Positions 27,880 through 37,289 of a stretch of 64,000 nt of DNA are shown here, one piece after another. The DNA is from Haliscomenobacter sp. (lineage in GTDB: Bacteria > Bacteroidota > Bacteroidia > Chitinophagales > Saprospiraceae). The stretch is taken from the NCBI GenBank assembly GCA_016713275.1, contig JADJPL010000016.1, positions 1 through 64,000 on the forward strand, given 5' to 3'. The translations under genes were made by a program, and so were the position numbers. Numbering within the stretch: the first letter of the stretch is position 1; the number at the start of each line of letters is the position of its first letter. A model generated the notes under the pieces. That model saw only the letters and a list, made by a program, of their open reading frames with translations, did not search any database and was not told where the DNA came from.

Positions 27880-29251
27880 ATGAAGCACGCTCAAAAAGCA
27901 ACCCGTTTTATAGCCGACGAACCCCGCACCGACTGGCACGACCAGGCTCTTTGGTTCGTTCGCCAAAAGCGCGACCTGGCCGCTCACAGCGTCCCGGAAT
28001 GGGAATCCTTGCGCGAACTCGCTTCCCAAATCAAACTCCATACCCTGGCTAATCTTTCAGAGTATCTGGAAACTTTCGAAGCGAAAGCCCGCCAACGGTG
28101 TTCAGGTCCACTGGGCAGCCAACGCCGAAGAGCACAACCGGATCGTATACGGAATCCTTCAGAACGCGGGGGTCAGTAAGCTGGTCAAAAGCAAATCCAT
28201 CCTCACCGAGGAATGCGGACTGAACGACTTCCTGGAAGCACAGGGCATCGACGTGACAGACACCGACCTCGGGGAGCGGATCATCCAGTTGCGGGACGAG
28301 CCCCCCAGCCATATCGTCCTGCCGGCTATTCACCTAAAAAAAGAAGAAGTAGGCGAGCTGTTTCATCAAAAACTGCATACCGAAAAAGGCGCCACCGACC
28401 CCAAGTACCTGACCGAAGCAGCCCGCCACCACCTCCGGGAGCGGTTTCTGCAAGCGGGCGCCGCCCTGACCGGGGTCAATTTCGCCATCGCCGAAACCGG
28501 AGGCGTTGTCGTTTGCACCAACGAAGGCAACGCCGACATGGGAGTACACCTCGCCCCGGTGCAAATCCACTGCATGGGGCTGGAAAAAATCATTCCCCGC
28601 CAGGCAGATCTGGGCGTATTCACCCGCTTGCTGGCGCGCAGCGCCACCGGCCAGCCCATCACCATATTCACCTCCCACCATCACCGCCCCAAACCGGGAG
28701 GAGCGATGCACATCGTCATCGTCGACAACGGGCGCAGCGAACACCTCGGGCGGCCGGATTTTCGCAATGCGCTCAAATGCATTCGGTGCGGCGCCTGTAT
28801 GAACACCTGCCCTATTTACCGCAGAAGCGGCGGGCATAGCTACGACGTCGCCGTTCCTGGTCCTATCGGATCTATCCTTTCCCCCGGGATCGACCTCAAA
28901 AAACACAGCGACCTGCCTTTTGCCTCCACCTTATGCGGTTCTTGTTCGGATGTTTGTCCGGTAAAAATCGACATCCACCAACAGCTCTACAAATGGAGGC
29001 AAATCGCCGCCGGGGAAGGCCGCCTGCCAATAGTCAAAAAATGGGGCATGGCCCTTGCCGGCCACGTTTTGTCGCGCCCCCGCGCCTACGACTTCATGGG
29101 CAAGCTGGCGCGCCGGGCACTGAAAATGTTGCCCAGGTTTATGGTCTATAACGCCCTAAATGACTGGGGTAAATCCCGGGAGCTGCCTGTTCCGCCTGCC
29201 GAAAGTTTTAAGGAATGGTACCGGAAAAACAAAATGAATAAACCCGAATGA
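27880..29251 (+). CDS. lutB: Lactate utilisation iron-sulfur protein LutB (frameshifted)
   Basis: About 457 residues. The first frame stops making sense after ETFEAKAR; removing one C from the CCC at 28088-28090 (or restoring two bases) gives ANGVQVHWAANAEEHNR and the full protein. A LUD domain (NFAIAETGGVVVCTNEGN) is followed by two ferredoxin-like clusters, CIRCGACMNTCP and CGSCSDVCP, and a C-terminal helical tail. It is the electron-transfer subunit of the LutABC lactate dehydrogenase. It overlaps lutC by an ATGA. Confidence 0.9.
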
Positions 29252-29826
29252 GTAAAAAATCCATCCTCCGCGCTATCCGCCAGAACCAGCCGCAAGGGCC
29301 TCCGCTCCCCGACCTGCCCTCGTTCGCATCCGATGCCCCGGAAGCGCCTTTGGCCGCCTTCCAGGCTATGGTCACTGCCATGGGCGGGCAAGTCGCCAAC
29401 GCGGCAGATTATCCAGATCTGGGCGCCCTTGTCTCCGCTTATTTCCCGGGGGAAACATCGGTGGCCTCTACCGTTCCCGGTTTTCCCGGCAACATCCCCT
29501 TGCAGAACATGGCCTCCCCTGCTGCGTTGGAAACGGTTGGCCTTGCCGTTATTCCCGCTCCATGGGGAGTCGCGGAAAACGGAGCCGTTTGGGTTACTGA
29601 AAAAGAATGCCTTTTCAGGGTGTTGCCTTTCATTGCCCAACACCTGATGGTCGTGCTGGCGAAAGACCGGATTCTTTCCAACATGCATGAAGCGTACCAG
29701 CGGGTGCAGGTGGATGAAACCGGGTTTGGGGTCTTCATCGCCGGGCCTTCCAAGACCGCAGACATTGAGCAGGCCCTGGTTATTGGGGCTCAGGCTGCCC
29801 GAAGTTTTACGGTAGTGCTGGAATAA
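29248..29826 (+). CDS. lutC: Lactate utilisation protein LutC (LUD domain)
   Basis: A 192-residue LUD-domain protein. Motifs typical of the family are present: GLAVIPAPWGVAENGAVWV, where lactate-utilisation proteins show AETGT/S-like sequence, then VLPFIAQHLMVVLAKDRI and FGVFIAGPSKTADIEQ near the C-terminus. The start overlaps the lutB stop (ATGA at 29248), so it is the last gene of the rhamnose-to-pyruvate run. It completes LutABC. Confidence 0.88.
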   Translation: MSKKSILRAIRQNQPQGPPLPDLPSFASDAPEAPLAAFQAMVTAMGGQVANAADYPDLGALVSAYFPGETSVASTVPGFPGNIPLQNMASPAALETVGLAVIPAPWGVAENGAVWVTEKECLFRVLPFIAQHLMVVLAKDRILSNMHEAYQRVQVDETGFGVFIAGPSKTADIEQALVIGAQAARSFTVVLE

Positions 29827-29885
29827 TTCATCCCGGCTTCTTATTTTTCCGCCTCCGAACGATTTTCGTTTGAAAAAACCGCCTT

Positions 29886-31073
29886 ATGATCGAAACCATG
29901 CGCTGGTTTGGGCCCAAAGATACCGTGCCCCTTGAGTACCTCCGGCAAGCAGGCTGCAGCGGAATTGTCACCGCCCTGCACCAAATTCCCGTTGGGGAAG
30001 TTTGGCCCATTGACGAAATCCAGAAACGCCAGTCCCTCATCGCTGAAAAAGGCATGCGCTGGGAAGTAGTCGAAAGCCTTCCGGTGCATGAGGAGATTAA
30101 AAAAGGGCTGCCCGGCAAAGCACGGCTGATCGCCAACTACCAGGAGTCGCTGCGCAACCTGGCGGCTTGCGGGGTACGCACGGTGTGCTACAACTTCATG
30201 CCAGTACTGGATTGGTCGCGCACCCAGCTCGACTACCTCCTCCCCAGCGGCGCCCGAACCCTGCGCTTCGTCTGGGAGGATTTCGCGGTCTTTGATCTCC
30301 ATATCCTCCGGCGTCCAGGCGCCGAAGCCGATTACTCCGATTCGGTCCGCGAGGCGGCCAGAACCCGGTTTGGGGAGATGACGGAGCAGGAAAAAAGCAA
30401 ACTCCAGGAAACGATCCTGCTGGGCCTCCCTGGCTCGGAGGAAGCCTTTGATCTGGACACCTTCCAAGGCTTGCTGGACGAATACGCGCACATAGGAGAC
30501 GCCGGACTCCGGGAAAACCTGAACGATTTTCTCCGCCAGGTAGCTCCCGTTGCCGAAGATTGTGGCGTAAACCTTTGCATCCACCCCGACGACCCGCCCC
30601 GCCCCTTGCTGGGCCTTCCGAGAGTGGTCAGCACAGGCAGCGATTTGGAGCAACTGCTCGAAGCCAGCCCCGTGCGGGCCAATGGACTGACGTTCTGCAC
30701 CGGATCGTTGGGCGCACATCCCGGCAATGACCTGCCTGCCCTGGCGGAGCGGTTTGCCGACCGCATCCATTTTGTGCACCTGCGCGCCACCCGCCGGGAA
30801 GAAAACCCCATGAATTTCCACGAAGCCGAGCACCTCGACGGCAACGTGGACATGTACGCTATCGTCCGGGCTATCTTGCTCGAAGAACAACGCCGCGCCG
30901 CGCTCGGCATGCCTGATGCGCAACTCCCTTTCCGCCCCGACCACGGCCATCAAATGCTCGACGATCTGGATAAAAAATCCTACCCCGGCTACTCGGCCAT
31001 CGGCCGCCTGAAAGGCCTCGCAGAAATCAGAGGATTAGCGTACGGAATTCAGCGGGAGATGAAAGGAGGGTGA
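29886..31073 (+). CDS. uxuA: D-mannonate dehydratase
   Basis: A 395-residue protein that begins METMRWFGP-like (MIETMRWFGPKD), a hallmark of UxuA. Metal-site segments include CIHPDDPP, FCTGSLG, HFVHLRATRREE and FRPDHGHQM. It dehydrates D-mannonate to 2-keto-3-deoxygluconate, the step after fructuronate reduction in glucuronate catabolism. It lies between lutC and the xylan genes, so it probably processes glucuronic acid removed from xylan by the GH67 enzyme downstream. A 9-bp repeat array begins immediately after its TGA. Confidence 0.93.
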   Translation: MIETMRWFGPKDTVPLEYLRQAGCSGIVTALHQIPVGEVWPIDEIQKRQSLIAEKGMRWEVVESLPVHEEIKKGLPGKARLIANYQESLRNLAACGVRTVCYNFMPVLDWSRTQLDYLLPSGARTLRFVWEDFAVFDLHILRRPGAEADYSDSVREAARTRFGEMTEQEKSKLQETILLGLPGSEEAFDLDTFQGLLDEYAHIGDAGLRENLNDFLRQVAPVAEDCGVNLCIHPDDPPRPLLGLPRVVSTGSDLEQLLEASPVRANGLTFCTGSLGAHPGNDLPALAERFADRIHFVHLRATRREENPMNFHEAEHLDGNVDMYAIVRAILLEEQRRAALGMPDAQLPFRPDHGHQMLDDLDKKSYPGYSAIGRLKGLAEIRGLAYGIQREMKGG

Positions 31074-31200
31074 GGATGTAGAGGATGTAGAGGATGTAGA
31101 GGATGTAGAGGATTATACCACCCCGTCCCCCGTCCCCCGTCCCCCGTCCCCCGTCCCCCGTCAACCGTCAACCGTCAACCGTCTCCCGTCCACGGTCGAC
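31074..31200. repeat. Tandem arrays: 9-bp GATGTAGAG and 7-bp CCGTCCC/CCGTCAA
   Basis: From the base after the uxuA stop, GATGTAGAG units run for about 40 bases (31074-31114). From about 31122 to 31200 there are 7-base units, first CCGTCCC then CCGTCAA. The 7-base array forms the last codons and the stop of the convergent lacI gene. It is a non-coding junction between convergent genes. Confidence 0.75.
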
Positions 31201-32203
31201 CCCCTGATGACAAGGTCCGACCGAAGCAGGATGTGCTGAGTCAGCAGGATATCGGAGTCTCCGTTCAGGTGGTTGATCAAGGTACGGGCAGCCAGTTCGC
31301 CCATTTGATACCCGGGGTAGCGGATGGTTGTCAGGTTGGGTTCTACAATCCGGGAGACGGGATCGTCGTTAAAGCCTACTACAGCCATATCGGTGGGAAT
31401 ATCAATCCCTTGTTTTTTCAAACTGGCCAGACAGCCTGCCGCGCAGGTATCATTAGCGGCAAAAACGCCGTCGGGGCGTTCCGGCAAAGAAAGGATATAG
31501 CGGGCGGCTTCCGCGCCGTACTCCATGGAAAGGTCCCCAGGCATACCAGCCGCATATCCAGAGGAATTCCGTACTCCGCTAACGCCTGCGAATAGCCCCG
31601 GAAGCGTTCCTTGTAGATGCTCTCGGTACTGGACACGGTAATATGGGCGATCCGCCGCTTCCCTGTCTGCAACAGATGCCGGGTAGCCTCATACGCGGCA
31701 TGTACATTGTTGATGCTGATGCTGGTAAAATTGCCTTCTATATTCGTCCGGTCGAAGAAAATCACCGGGATTTCCTTCTGGGCAAACCGGACGAAATGGT
31801 CCAAGCTGCTGGAATGGTAGGACAAGGACACCAGCAACCCGTCCACCCGGTTGTGAAACATCGTCTGCACAATCGAATGTTCCCGTTCCACCGACTCCGA
31901 CGTCTGGCTGATCAGAAGGTTATAACCCGCGGCATTCGCCACCTGCTCCACCCCTGAAATGACCGTTGCCATAAAATAGCTGTTCAGCCGGGGGACGATA
32001 ACGCCAATCGTGTTCGTTTGCCGCTTTCGCAGGTTTCTCGCAAATTGATTGACCTGGTATCCATGCCGCTCGGCCAGTTCCATTACCCTTTTCTTCGTTT
32101 TGGCGCTCACCAATGGGTCATCCCGCAAAGCCCGGCTAACGGTGGCGGTAGAAATGTTTAGCTGCTCGGCTATATCGTAAATCGTTACGTCCTTCTTTTT
32201 CAT
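31161..32203 (-). CDS. LacI family transcriptional regulator (frameshifted)
   Basis: About 347 residues from two frames. The N-terminal part has the LacI helix-turn-helix and hinge (VTIYDIAEQLNISTATVSRAL) and the first half of the sugar-binding domain. The second frame resumes with GDLSMEYGAEAARYIL and continues through VFAANDTCAAGCL and VVGFNDDPVS. They join if one base is added near 31543; here no long homopolymer explains the break. The C-terminus (after LVIRGS) is read from a 7-bp repeat array. It lies between uxuA and GH10, so it probably controls the glucuronoxylan genes. Confidence 0.83.
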
Positions 32204-32343
32204 GCAACAATATCAACAAGTGGATGAAATACCCGGTTCATATTGGCCTGCCAAGCCCCCCATTCCTCAAGCGTGCCGGGATTTGAAAATTAGCTTTTTT
32301 TTTGCAAAAAAAGATTTCTTTCAAAAGGAATTCAAAAAATATA

Positions 32344-32381
32344 TGTAACCGATTGCATTTAGAAAAAAAAATGTAAATTTG
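32344..32381 (+). promoter_or_regulatory. GH10 xylanase promoter with overlapping LacI-type operator
   Basis: TGTAACCGATTGCA (32344-32357) is a CG-centred imperfect palindrome of the kind bound by LacI-family regulators. It overlaps a TTG (32353-32355) that is 18 bases before TAAATTTG (32374-32381), a match to the TAnnTTTG -7 box. Binding of the adjacent LacI protein here would block transcription toward GH10. The core AACCGATTGCA recurs at 32621-32631. Confidence 0.5.
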
Positions 32382-32706
32382 TAAAATAATTTCGCCCGTT
32401 CGCAGAATAGCCAAAGTTAGTTTGGATTTTAAAAACCATTAGGTACGCGAACTCGTTTCTTTGGTTTTTCTGTAACTGGGGCCGGTTGGCTTTTCACCAT
32501 TACAAGCCGAGGGCCAACCCTCCAGCTACCGGGCAAGTAAGAATATAGGTTTAACCAAGATCCATCATGTATGAAACCCAGGCGGAGGGCTTCCAAAGCG
32601 CGCAACCTGTTTCCCTCAGAAACCGATTGCAGAACCTACGGAATACGTCCTTGTAAAACCCAACCCTACTAAGTCCAAATCCGGAACCCGGATAAAAAGA
32701 GCGTCT
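32382..32706 (+). other. Long leader of the GH10 gene with second operator-like site
   Basis: About 325 bases between the predicted promoter and the GH10 start. No conserved coding sequence is seen. The 11-mer AACCGATTGCA at 32621-32631 repeats the core of the upstream operator 274 bases away, a spacing that would allow DNA looping by a tetrameric LacI protein. Confidence 0.4.
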
Positions 32707-33828
32707 ATGAAACAGCACCTTTTATTCCTGACATGGGCCCTGGTCCTGATCGCCTGCGAAAAAGACCCGTCGGTTCTCCCTTCGGAGCACGATCCATCTG
32801 CCGCAAGCGAAGCGTTAAAGGATGCCGCTTCTTTTCCCGTGGGCGCTGCCGTGAATTACAACAATTTCCTGGCCAACCCGCCGTATTCCAATCTGGTTAA
32901 ACGGGATTTCAACAGCATTACCCTCGAAAATGAAATGAAGAACGCCTCCCTCGTCAAAGGTGGCGGGGTTTTTGATTTCTCCCGGGCGGATGCCATGGTC
33001 AATGCAGCCGGGAGCCTCCAGATCTTTGGCCACACGCTGGTTTGGCATACGCAACAAGCGGCTTCTTATTACAAAGCTGCAGCAGGAATCACTTCGTCGC
33101 CTGCTGCCAGCCAGGAGGAGATCGCAGCAAAACTCGATGCGGAGCTGCGCCGAACCATTGGCGCAATTGCAGGCCATTACAAGGGAAAGGTGCAAGCCTG
33201 GGACGTGATCAACGAACTGTTTGCCGACAACGGCGCTATCCGAAACAACAGCAACACCTCCACCTCCGGCTCGGACGTATTGGTCTGGTCGCATTACCTG
33301 GGGCGGGACCTGGGCGCAAAAGCCTTTCAATACGCCGCCGAGGCAGATCCTTCGGCCAAATTATTCCTTAACGATTATGGACTGGAATCCAATCCAGTCA
33401 AATTGGATTCCCTGATCGCCTTCGTTAATGAATTGAAAGCCAAAGGCGTAAAAATAGACGGTATCGGAACCCAAATGCATATCAGCCTGAATACCTCCCG
33501 GACCGGTATTGAATCCATGTTCAAAAAACTGGCGGCAACCGGCCTCCTTGTCCGGGTTTCCGAATTGGATATCCTGGTAAACCCCAGCTCGGCAACCGGG
33601 TTCGTACTTACCCCTGCAATCGCTGAAAGCCAGGCGGAAATGTACCAATTCGTGGTTCAATCGTATATCAGCAACGTCCCCTCGTCCCAACGGCATGGAA
33701 TAACCGTTTGGGGCGTCATGGACGCGTCGAGCTGGCGTTACCAGAATGGAAAGGATTTTCCGTTGCTTTACGATAATGAATTTAATAAAAAACCAGCATA
33801 CGCCGGTTTTTTGAAGGCTTTGAACTAG
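32707..33828 (+). CDS. GH10 endo-1,4-beta-xylanase lipoprotein
   Basis: A 373-residue protein. Lipobox LIAC puts Cys at residue 17, so it is lipid-anchored, probably at the outer membrane. The GH10 barrel follows: ITLENEMKNASL, GHTLVWHTQ, the acid/base E170 in WDVINEL, the nucleophile E286 in VRVSELDI, and GITVWGVMDASSWR. It cleaves internal beta-1,4-xylose linkages of xylan. It is preceded by a LacI-type operator and followed by GH67, SDR, GH3, xylB and xylA on the same strand. Confidence 0.93.
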   Translation: MKQHLLFLTWALVLIACEKDPSVLPSEHDPSAASEALKDAASFPVGAAVNYNNFLANPPYSNLVKRDFNSITLENEMKNASLVKGGGVFDFSRADAMVNAAGSLQIFGHTLVWHTQQAASYYKAAAGITSSPAASQEEIAAKLDAELRRTIGAIAGHYKGKVQAWDVINELFADNGAIRNNSNTSTSGSDVLVWSHYLGRDLGAKAFQYAAEADPSAKLFLNDYGLESNPVKLDSLIAFVNELKAKGVKIDGIGTQMHISLNTSRTGIESMFKKLAATGLLVRVSELDILVNPSSATGFVLTPAIAESQAEMYQFVVQSYISNVPSSQRHGITVWGVMDASSWRYQNGKDFPLLYDNEFNKKPAYAGFLKALN

Positions 33829-33861
33829 TGAATGGAAATTGGTGAACCTGCGGCAGGGGTA

Positions 33862-34018
33862 GGGCCTGTCTCAGAAGACCGTCTTCGCCCCCGGCGGCCA
33901 AAAAATATTTTCTTTTTTCAATTCTAATAAAAAATTGCAGAGCAATTTTTTATTAGAATTGAAAAAAGAAAATAAAATTTCATGCCGGTGGCAAAGATTG
34001 GTCTTTTGAGACAGGCCC
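33862..34018. mobile_element. MITE-like palindromic element, copy 2
   Basis: A 157-base copy with ends GGGCCTGTCTCAGAAGACC and GGTCTTTTGAGACAGGCCC and the same central long hairpin (loop AGA) as copy 1, in opposite orientation. It lies between the GH10 and GH67 genes and may add a hairpin to their shared transcript. Confidence 0.75.
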
Positions 34019-34090
34019 GCCCCAGTCCGCCTTTCGTTAACCCAAACGCTTTCAACAGGCGCCTTTTCGTCACCTGGTAAATCAAACGCT

Positions 34091-36205
34091 ATGCCTCGCT
34101 TCCTGGGACTTGTTCTTTTCCTCCTGATCAGCGCCCCCGCTGCCAACGCCGACGACGGGTACCGGCTATGGTTGAAATACGACCTGATTTCTAACCCGGC
34201 ACTCCGGAAGGAGTATGCGTCCATAGCCCGGTTCATTACCTGTTCCGAAAACGATCCGGTTTCTAAAACCGCATGCCTGGAATTGCAAGCCGGACTACAG
34301 GGCCTGCTCGGCAAACCAGTTCCTGTGCAGTCTTCCGGCTTCAAACCCGGAACCATCGAACTCGTTTTATTGCCCAAAGGAACGCCAGATACGGATAACC
34401 TGGGCAAAGACGGGTTTAAAATCCAGCCGGGAAGGGGACGGACAGCGATTCTTGCCGCCCATCCATCCGGCTTGCTGTATGGGGCTTTCGAATTTCTTCG
34501 CTATCTGCAAACAGAGGGAAAACCAGGGGAGCTCTCCGGGGTCCGGAGGCCGCGCGTTCAATTGCGGATGCTCAACCATTGGGACAACCCGCTCGGTACC
34601 ATCGAGCGGGGTTACGCAGGGGCTTCCCTTTGGAAATGGTATGAGTTGCCCGAAACGATCGACCCCCGGTACCGGGATTATGCCCGAGCCAATGCCTCTA
34701 TTGGCATCAATGCAGTAGTTCTCAACAACGTCAATGCCAGCGCCCGGTTTCTCACCCCGGAATATTTACCCAAAGTCAAAGCCTTGGCGGATGTGCTCCG
34801 CCCCTATGGCATCAAAGTTTTTCTGTCGATCAACTTTGCCTCCCCAAAAACCCTCGGCAAATTAAAGACCTCCGACCCCCTGGACCCCCAAGTGCGCGCC
34901 TGGTGGCAGGAGAAAGTCCGGGAGGTGTATTCATACGTTCCCGATTTTGGCGGCTTTTTGGTAAAGGCAAACTCCGAGGGCGAACCCGGCCCCCAGGAAC
35001 ATGGTCGCACCCATGCCGATGGCGCCAACATGCTGGCGGAAGCGTTCCGTCCGCATGGAGGACTGGTGATCTGGAGGGCTTTTGTGTACGGTCCAGATCC
35101 CAAGGGCGACCGGTTCAAGGAGGCCTATCAGGAATTCAAGCCATTGGACGGCCAGTTTGCTCCCAATGTGATCGTCCAGGTGAAAAATGGCCCCATCGAT
35201 TTTCAGCCCAGGGAGCCGTTCCATCCCTTATTTGGCGCCATGCCCAAAACGCCGCTGGCCATGGAATTTCAGATCACCCAGGAATACCTGGGGTTTTCGA
35301 CCAACCTCGTCTTCCTGGCGCCCTTATTTAAGGAATGCCTCGACTCCGACACCTATGCCCGGGGCAAAGGGTCCACGGTAGCCAGAGTCATCGACGGCTC
35401 GGTGCACGATTATCCGGTAACCGTCATGGCCGGGGTGGCTAATACCGGGTCGGACCGCAACTGGACCTGGCATTCCATGTCTCAGGCCAATTGGTATGCT
35501 TTTGGCCGGCTGGCCTGGGATCACCAGCTCTCCTCCGCCCGAATCGCGGAGGAATGGGCCCGGATGACCCTGACGCAGGACCCCTCCGCCGTAGCTACCA
35601 TTAAGGATATCCTCCTTGGTTCAAGAGAAACCTATGTGCGGTTTACCACCCCGATGGGATTGCACCATATCATGGGGCAGGGAATCCATTTTGGCCCCGA
35701 GCCCTGGCTGGCGCGAAGCGCAAGGCCAGACTGGACTTCGATCTACTATCACCGCGCCGACACGGTGGGGCTAGGTTTTGACCGGACGCCGCAGGGCAGC
35801 AACGCGTTGAGTTTGTACGCTCCGGAAACCCAACAGCCATGGAGCGATCCAAATTCCTGCGCGCTGCCCTATCTGCTTTGGTTCCACCATGTTCCCTGGG
35901 ACAAGCCCCTTTCCTCAGGAAGGACCCTGTGGGACGAACTTTGTTTACAATACTATGCCGGAACAGACGAAGTGGCAGCCATGCAGGCACGCTGGGAAAC
36001 GGTCCAACCCCACGTAGACCCCGAATGGTTTGCTGATGTCCGGGGCCGGCTGGCCGTACAACACCGCGAAGCCCTCCATTGGCGCGATGCCTGCGTATTG
36101 TATTTCCAGACGTTTTCCAGAAAACCGCTGCCTCCTGGCCTTAACCCCCCGAAAAGAACGCTTGAGGAAATGAAAAGAATCGTAGAAATATATCAATTAC
36201 GGTAA
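34091..36205 (+). CDS. GH67 alpha-glucuronidase
   Basis: A 704-residue protein with a signal peptide (1-20, ending ANA). The N-terminal domain (about 25-145) matches the GH67N fold. The barrel contains LRMLNHWDNPLGTIERGYAG, the catalytic-region segments FLVKANSEGEPGPQ and MEFQITQEYLG, and a C-terminal helical domain (VPWDKPLSSGRTLWDELC). It removes 4-O-methyl-glucuronic acid from xylo-oligosaccharide ends. Its product feeds the glucuronate branch with uxuA and probably the adjacent SDR. Length is normal for the family. Confidence 0.94.
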   Translation: MPRFLGLVLFLLISAPAANADDGYRLWLKYDLISNPALRKEYASIARFITCSENDPVSKTACLELQAGLQGLLGKPVPVQSSGFKPGTIELVLLPKGTPDTDNLGKDGFKIQPGRGRTAILAAHPSGLLYGAFEFLRYLQTEGKPGELSGVRRPRVQLRMLNHWDNPLGTIERGYAGASLWKWYELPETIDPRYRDYARANASIGINAVVLNNVNASARFLTPEYLPKVKALADVLRPYGIKVFLSINFASPKTLGKLKTSDPLDPQVRAWWQEKVREVYSYVPDFGGFLVKANSEGEPGPQEHGRTHADGANMLAEAFRPHGGLVIWRAFVYGPDPKGDRFKEAYQEFKPLDGQFAPNVIVQVKNGPIDFQPREPFHPLFGAMPKTPLAMEFQITQEYLGFSTNLVFLAPLFKECLDSDTYARGKGSTVARVIDGSVHDYPVTVMAGVANTGSDRNWTWHSMSQANWYAFGRLAWDHQLSSARIAEEWARMTLTQDPSAVATIKDILLGSRETYVRFTTPMGLHHIMGQGIHFGPEPWLARSARPDWTSIYYHRADTVGLGFDRTPQGSNALSLYAPETQQPWSDPNSCALPYLLWFHHVPWDKPLSSGRTLWDELCLQYYAGTDEVAAMQARWETVQPHVDPEWFADVRGRLAVQHREALHWRDACVLYFQTFSRKPLPPGLNPPKRTLEEMKRIVEIYQLR

Positions 36206-36249
36206 CAGGTTTTAACTTGCCTCCAATTGGAAAAACCCAAACAACAAAG

Positions 36250-37068
36250 ATGATAACGCTACCAAACGAAAAAAACGCGAACCAACCTGCACCAGAAACC
36301 CAGCATAGCTTCCCCGGCGTCTTTTCTCTGGAAAATAAAATTGCGCTGATTACCGGAGGCGGAAGCGGCATCGGATTGGATATTGCACGCTGTATGGTCC
36401 TGGCCGGGGCCCGGGTGGTTTTAACCGGCCGCAGGGAGGCCGTTCTTCAGGAAGCCAAAGAATCCCTGGGGGAAAAGGCCTTCTTCTTCGTCAATGACGT
36501 AACCGACTTAAAGGGGCTGGAAGGGCTGGTCCAGGACGTGGAAACCCAGGTTGGCCCTATCGACATCCTGATCAACAATGCCGGGATCAACATGAAAAAA
36601 CCCGCTCTGGAAGTGACGGATGAGGAGTTCAGCCGCATCCTTCAAACCAACCTCCACGCGGTTTTCAGCCTCACCCGGGCCTGCGCCCGGAACATGGTAA
36701 GCCGGCAGTCGGGCGCCATCATCATGATTTCGTCCATGGCCGCATATTATGGCCTCGACCGGGTGGTAGCCTACGGCTCCTCGAAGTCCGGAATCGAAGG
36801 CATGGTCCGCCTCCTGGCTTCGGAATTCTCCAAGTTCAACGTGCGGGTCAACGCCATCGCCCCCGGGTTCATCGAAACGAATATGATGAAAACGGCTATG
36901 GCCAGCGATCCCGACCGCATGGCCAAAGCCCTGGGGAGAACCCCTATCGGCCATTTCGGAAAACCCGAAGATATTGGCTGGGCGGCAGTCTTCCTGGCTT
37001 CCGAAGCCGCTCAATTTATCACCGGCATCTCCATGCCCGTGGATGGAGGGAACTCCATTGGATTTTGA
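36250..37068 (+). CDS. SDR family oxidoreductase, probable fructuronate/hexonate reductase
   Basis: About 272 residues from the ATG at 36250; an earlier ATG at 36217 is possible. It is a classical short-chain dehydrogenase with TGGGSGIG, NNAG, the catalytic Ser in MISSMAA, YGSSK, and PGFIETNM. Located between GH67 and GH3 in a gene set with mannonate dehydratase, it is the likely reductase that links fructuronate to mannonate, since no UxuB of the long-chain family is present. Gluconate 5-dehydrogenase-like activity is an alternative. Short direct repeats begin right after its stop. Confidence 0.75.
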   Translation: MITLPNEKNANQPAPETQHSFPGVFSLENKIALITGGGSGIGLDIARCMVLAGARVVLTGRREAVLQEAKESLGEKAFFFVNDVTDLKGLEGLVQDVETQVGPIDILINNAGINMKKPALEVTDEEFSRILQTNLHAVFSLTRACARNMVSRQSGAIIMISSMAAYYGLDRVVAYGSSKSGIEGMVRLLASEFSKFNVRVNAIAPGFIETNMMKTAMASDPDRMAKALGRTPIGHFGKPEDIGWAAVFLASEAAQFITGISMPVDGGNSIGF

Positions 37069-37289
37069 CGAAGTACGATTTACGAAGTACGATTTACGAG
37101 GGGTGAGGGGATGAAAGGAACCTGTTAAAAAACACGGAGTAACAACACAATAAATTGAATACGAATTTATTATAAAAAAAATTAGCCCGCCCTGGCAACC
37201 ATTTCGCCGCAACGCCAGGGCAACCTCCCTGCTCCCTACTCCTGCTCCCTGCTCCCTGCTCACTGCTCCCTCCCTAAAAAAAAACAACC
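37069..37289. repeat. Short tandem repeats between SDR and GH3 genes
   Basis: Immediately after the SDR stop a CGAAGTACGATTTA-like unit occurs twice (37069-37098). Further on, 37229-37273 is made of CTGCTCC-type units ending at the poly-A leader of the GH3 gene. The stretch between them shows no gene. Confidence 0.6.

Noticed and set aside
32382..32706. Degenerate SusC/SusD or small peptide gene in the GH10 leader
   Set aside because: No frame longer than a few dozen codons and no recognisable motif was found.
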